The translations under genes and the position numbers were made by a program. From Funneliformis mosseae (Eukaryota; Glomeromycota; Glomeromycetes; Glomerales; Glomeraceae), in the NCBI GenBank assembly GCA_910592005.1, contig CAJVPP010001261.1:1-21347 (forward strand): a DNA stretch of 21,347 nt, given 5' to 3'. A model generated the notes under the pieces. That model was given only the letters and a program-made list of their open reading frames with translations. It was not told where the DNA came from and made no database searches. This document shows positions 19,463 to 21,347 of the stretch, one piece after another; within the stretch, counting starts at the first letter, position 1, and each line of letters begins with the position of its first letter.

Positions 19463-19557
19463 TACAGTCAACTCTCTATAAATACTGTATATCCTTTTAG
19501 GATTAATCATAAGGGTATATTTATAAAATAAAAAATCACATAATTAATATTACATAT
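19463..19557. mobile_element. Second CAGTCAACTCT transposon end, truncated
   Basis: TACAGTCAACTCTCTATAAA repeats the terminus seen at 16791 in the same orientation. It is followed by a small inverted pair (GTATATCCTTTTAGGATTAA and its loop side AAGGGTATATTTAT). The element seems cut at 19558, where the possible LTR starts. Confidence 0.5.
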
Positions 19558-20087
19558 TGTTAACTCTACGCTCAGCCCGTTGAACTTAAGGTAACTATAA
19601 CTTAATAACAGTAAGTAACGTATGAGAAATTACTAAGTTACTATAGAATAAGCCCTATCACTATCAACCTTAGGTTTACACTTTTAGACGAGTAATTAAC
19701 TTTAACAATTTATAAATACAATAAACACAATTGACATGTTGAAGGATTTTTAATATGTGTAGTTTAGAAAGAGATTCCTTTATTGTAGAGATTTATATCC
19801 TTAGCAATCCTTAACCTTAGATTCTAAGTCTTAAACTCGAACTATTAAGTTATTACTGTTATCTCTACCCTTTTGCAAAGACAAATTTCTATTCTATTTA
19901 TATAAAAATATAACTATAAGAAATTACTATTTAATGCTAAACTATTTTATAATACTAAGATAAATATAAAGATAATTATAATTTAACGATAATACTAATA
20001 TAATAAATAATAATAATAAAATATAAGAATAAAAAAAATAAAATAAAAATGTTAACTAAGTTAAAAATACTAATGATATTAATAACA
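19558..20087 (-). repeat. Possible 3' LTR of the gypsy element (~530 bp)
   Basis: Ends are TGTTAACTC and TTAATAACA, giving TG...CA with a short inverted terminus TGTTA/TAACA. In minus orientation a TATATAAATAG box (about 19900) and a CAATAAAGG polyadenylation-like motif (about 19778) lie inside. It sits immediately 3' of gypsy coding remains on the same strand. There is no convincing polypurine tract just upstream and no second LTR in the window, so this is tentative. Confidence 0.35.
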
Positions 20088-20127
20088 TTGATCATTTGTT
20101 AATCTTTGTGATGCAGTAGGATTGACT

Positions 20128-20580
20128 TTATATAGTATTAATTTTCTCCTTTAAATTTGCAACTCCCGCAAAAATTTCATAGGCTTCGTCAACCAAGTCT
20201 TTAAATTCCTGGGATTTAAGACTATAGATCATCCTGAGAGTTATTTTCCTAATATGTCTGATTTGTGTGATTTCCAGAATTTTAAAAAGATAATAAGTCT
20301 TTTTTGAGGCTTGCCAATAGTATAAGGTCATTTGGTTTCTAAATTGAGTTCATTCAGCTGGACTTGAAGTTTCTGTCTCCATTACTTATCCAAGATAAAA
20401 TGCATTAGCTAGAACTAATACTCTATTTTTTAACCTAATAGTCTGTAATAAAGCTCTATAAGTAGTTTTAACTTTTTACGTAGTTGAGTCAGTCTCTATG
20501 TAAGGTAGGGGAATATTGGTATCTGCTAAGATGTTAACAGTTATTAAATCATCCTTAACTTCTTAAAATAAGATTGTCAT
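20128..20580 (-). pseudogene. 150-codon accessory ORF 3' of gypsy integrase
   Basis: Minus frame from ATG at 20578-20580 to a stop at 20128-20130, with in-frame stops at codons 6, 35, 65 (TAA) and 77 (TGA). Pieces read EVKDDLITVNILADTNIPLP, KVKTTYRALLQTIRLKNRVL, LANAFYLG, TETSSPAE, and the longest unbroken part (20331-20128, 67 aa) includes YYWQASKKTYYLFKILEITQ and SQEFKDLVDEAYEIFAGVAN. Predicted mostly helical; no signal peptide, membrane segment or metal-binding motif. It starts about 40 bp after the integrase frame ends, a position where some Ty3/gypsy elements carry an extra (env-like or other) ORF. I recognise no domain. It may be element-encoded or a separate host-derived gene. Confidence 0.55.
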
Positions 20581-20621
20581 ATTGGAAAATTTTGGGAAAA
20601 TTTTTAAAGGATTTCGATCCT

Positions 20622-21225
20622 TTATATAACAATCTGAGGCTTCCAATTTTAGAGATCATGATAAGACTTTAATAGATTTTCATTTACAGGTATATGTAGT
20701 ACTCTTCAATCTATTTCTCTTATCTTATATGATCTATTCATTAAAACTTGATAGATATAATAGGGTCTTTTCCATTTTGAATTTAGTTTGCCAGACTATT
20801 GCTTATCTTTAGCCACATCCTAATAAAGAACTTTATCTCTGATTTTTAATTAAAAAAGATGATTAATTTGTCTATCATGATAATTCTTTTATTTTTGTTG
20901 TGCTATTGCAATATGATTTCTTGTAATTTCTCTAGTTTGTGATAATTGATCAACCAAATCTTATAAATGTTTAGATAATGTGACATTTTAATCATTAAGA
21001 TCGTCTAAGAGTAGTGTTGCATTTCTTCTATGCATGAGATAAAAAGGAGATATTTTAGTGACAAAGTGTTTGCTTATATGATATGCAAACAGGATTGATG
21101 CAATTTGTAAATCCCAATTATCTAGATTTTGTGCTATTTTTACCAAAGATTCACACAAGGTATGATTAAAACGTTGTTAGTGATAATTCGTTTGTGCAAT
21201 TAAATGACTGCGCCAATTAACATCA
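20622..21225 (-). pseudogene. Ty3/gypsy integrase, C-terminal part, decayed
   Basis: The minus frame shows the end of the catalytic core (AQTNYH, stop, QRFNHTLCESLVKIA), where ERFN is expected, so the third catalytic Glu is Gln here. Then come DNWDLQIASILFAYHISKH, TKISPFYLMHRR, a basic linker (AIAQQK, YHDRQINHLF), IRDKVLY and the GPY/F-like module SKWKRPYYIYQVL with SYKIREI, VLHIPVNENLLKSYHDL and NWKPQIVI, ending at TAA 20622-20624. About ten in-frame stops, mostly TAA at Gln-like positions. The HHCC zinc finger and first two catalytic Asp residues are not in the window. RT/RNase H would lie beyond 21347. Confidence 0.8.
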
Positions 21226-21347
21226 CCAATGATCACTAGGAAAATCGTGATCACTAATTTCACTACTATCACAGCTATCATTGTGATATTCATTTTCATT
21301 ATTTTAATGTTTATCATTATTTTATTTATTATATTTATTATCATAGT
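21226..21347 (-). other. Window edge: Asp/Ser/Asn-rich open stretch
   Basis: The minus strand has an acidic frame (NENEYHNDSCDSSEISDHD, FPSDHW) that does not connect in frame with the integrase. It may be another part of the same element after a deletion, or unrelated low-complexity coding sequence. A hairpin TGATCAC...GTGATCA lies at about 21230-21253. Confidence 0.3.

Noticed and set aside
4438..21225. Alternative genetic code (TAA/TAG as Gln, TGA as Trp)
   Set aside because: Frameshifts accompany the stops, TAG/TAA also fall at Trp-like sites and TGA at Arg-like sites, and all affected frames look like dead repeats or pseudogenes. Mutation bias is simpler.

Overview
The window looks like a repeat-dominated stretch of a very AT-rich fungal nuclear genome, most likely an arbuscular mycorrhizal fungus (Glomeromycotina, Rhizophagus-like). 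The reasons are a tyrosine-kinase-like (TKL) kinase domain of the kind hugely expanded in those fungi, short GT-AG introns of about 50-80 nt, a decayed DDE transposase of a type I associate with those genomes, Ty3/gypsy remains, and long A/T homopolymer-rich spacers. Family assignments come from motif reading; no search was run.

Layout. 1-400: five degenerate ~93-bp tandem repeats. 541-1969: a TKL kinase gene, broken by frameshifts and an in-frame TAG. 2053-3751: a trypsin-like peptidase gene in three overlapping frames, with the catalytic His position changed to Tyr and a coiled-coil insert. An alternative (tandem) splice donor would join the kinase tail in frame to the peptidase, so the two may descend from one kinase-protease fusion gene. 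3.75-7.1 kb: less AT-rich DNA carrying protein-like but interrupted frames on the minus strand (an unidentified 'ghost' gene), cut by a 165-bp inverted-repeat MITE at 5284-5448. 7.1-12.1 kb: mostly AT-rich non-coding DNA with a foldback repeat (9028-9203), a small hAT-like element with an 8-bp near-perfect target duplication (9802-10063), and a tRNA-like/SINE-like pol III promoter pair (10552-10640).

12118-13604 is the most unusual object: a nested arrangement of palindromic minisatellites (AGCTTAG ends / 29-bp array / CAGATT block / 52-bp hairpin array / CAGATT block / 30-bp array / AGCTTAG ends) whose order is mirror-symmetric about its centre. 14114-16238 (minus) is a decayed ~700-codon DDE transposase in which several expected Trp codons are stops. 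16.2-19.5 kb is extremely AT-rich, with two direct copies of a CAGTCAACTCT-type transposon terminus and a ~110-bp tandem array. A segment at 11.6 kb recurs inverted at 19.3 kb. 19558-20087 is a possible LTR, followed on the minus strand by a 150-codon accessory ORF and the C-terminal part of a Ty3/gypsy integrase running to about 21225.

No gene here appears intact. Every recognisable coding sequence has frameshifts or in-frame stops, and many stops are one C-to-T or G-to-A step from Gln, Arg or Trp codons. The window is best read as a transposon graveyard beside a kinase/peptidase locus. No rRNA, CRISPR array or intact tRNA was seen.
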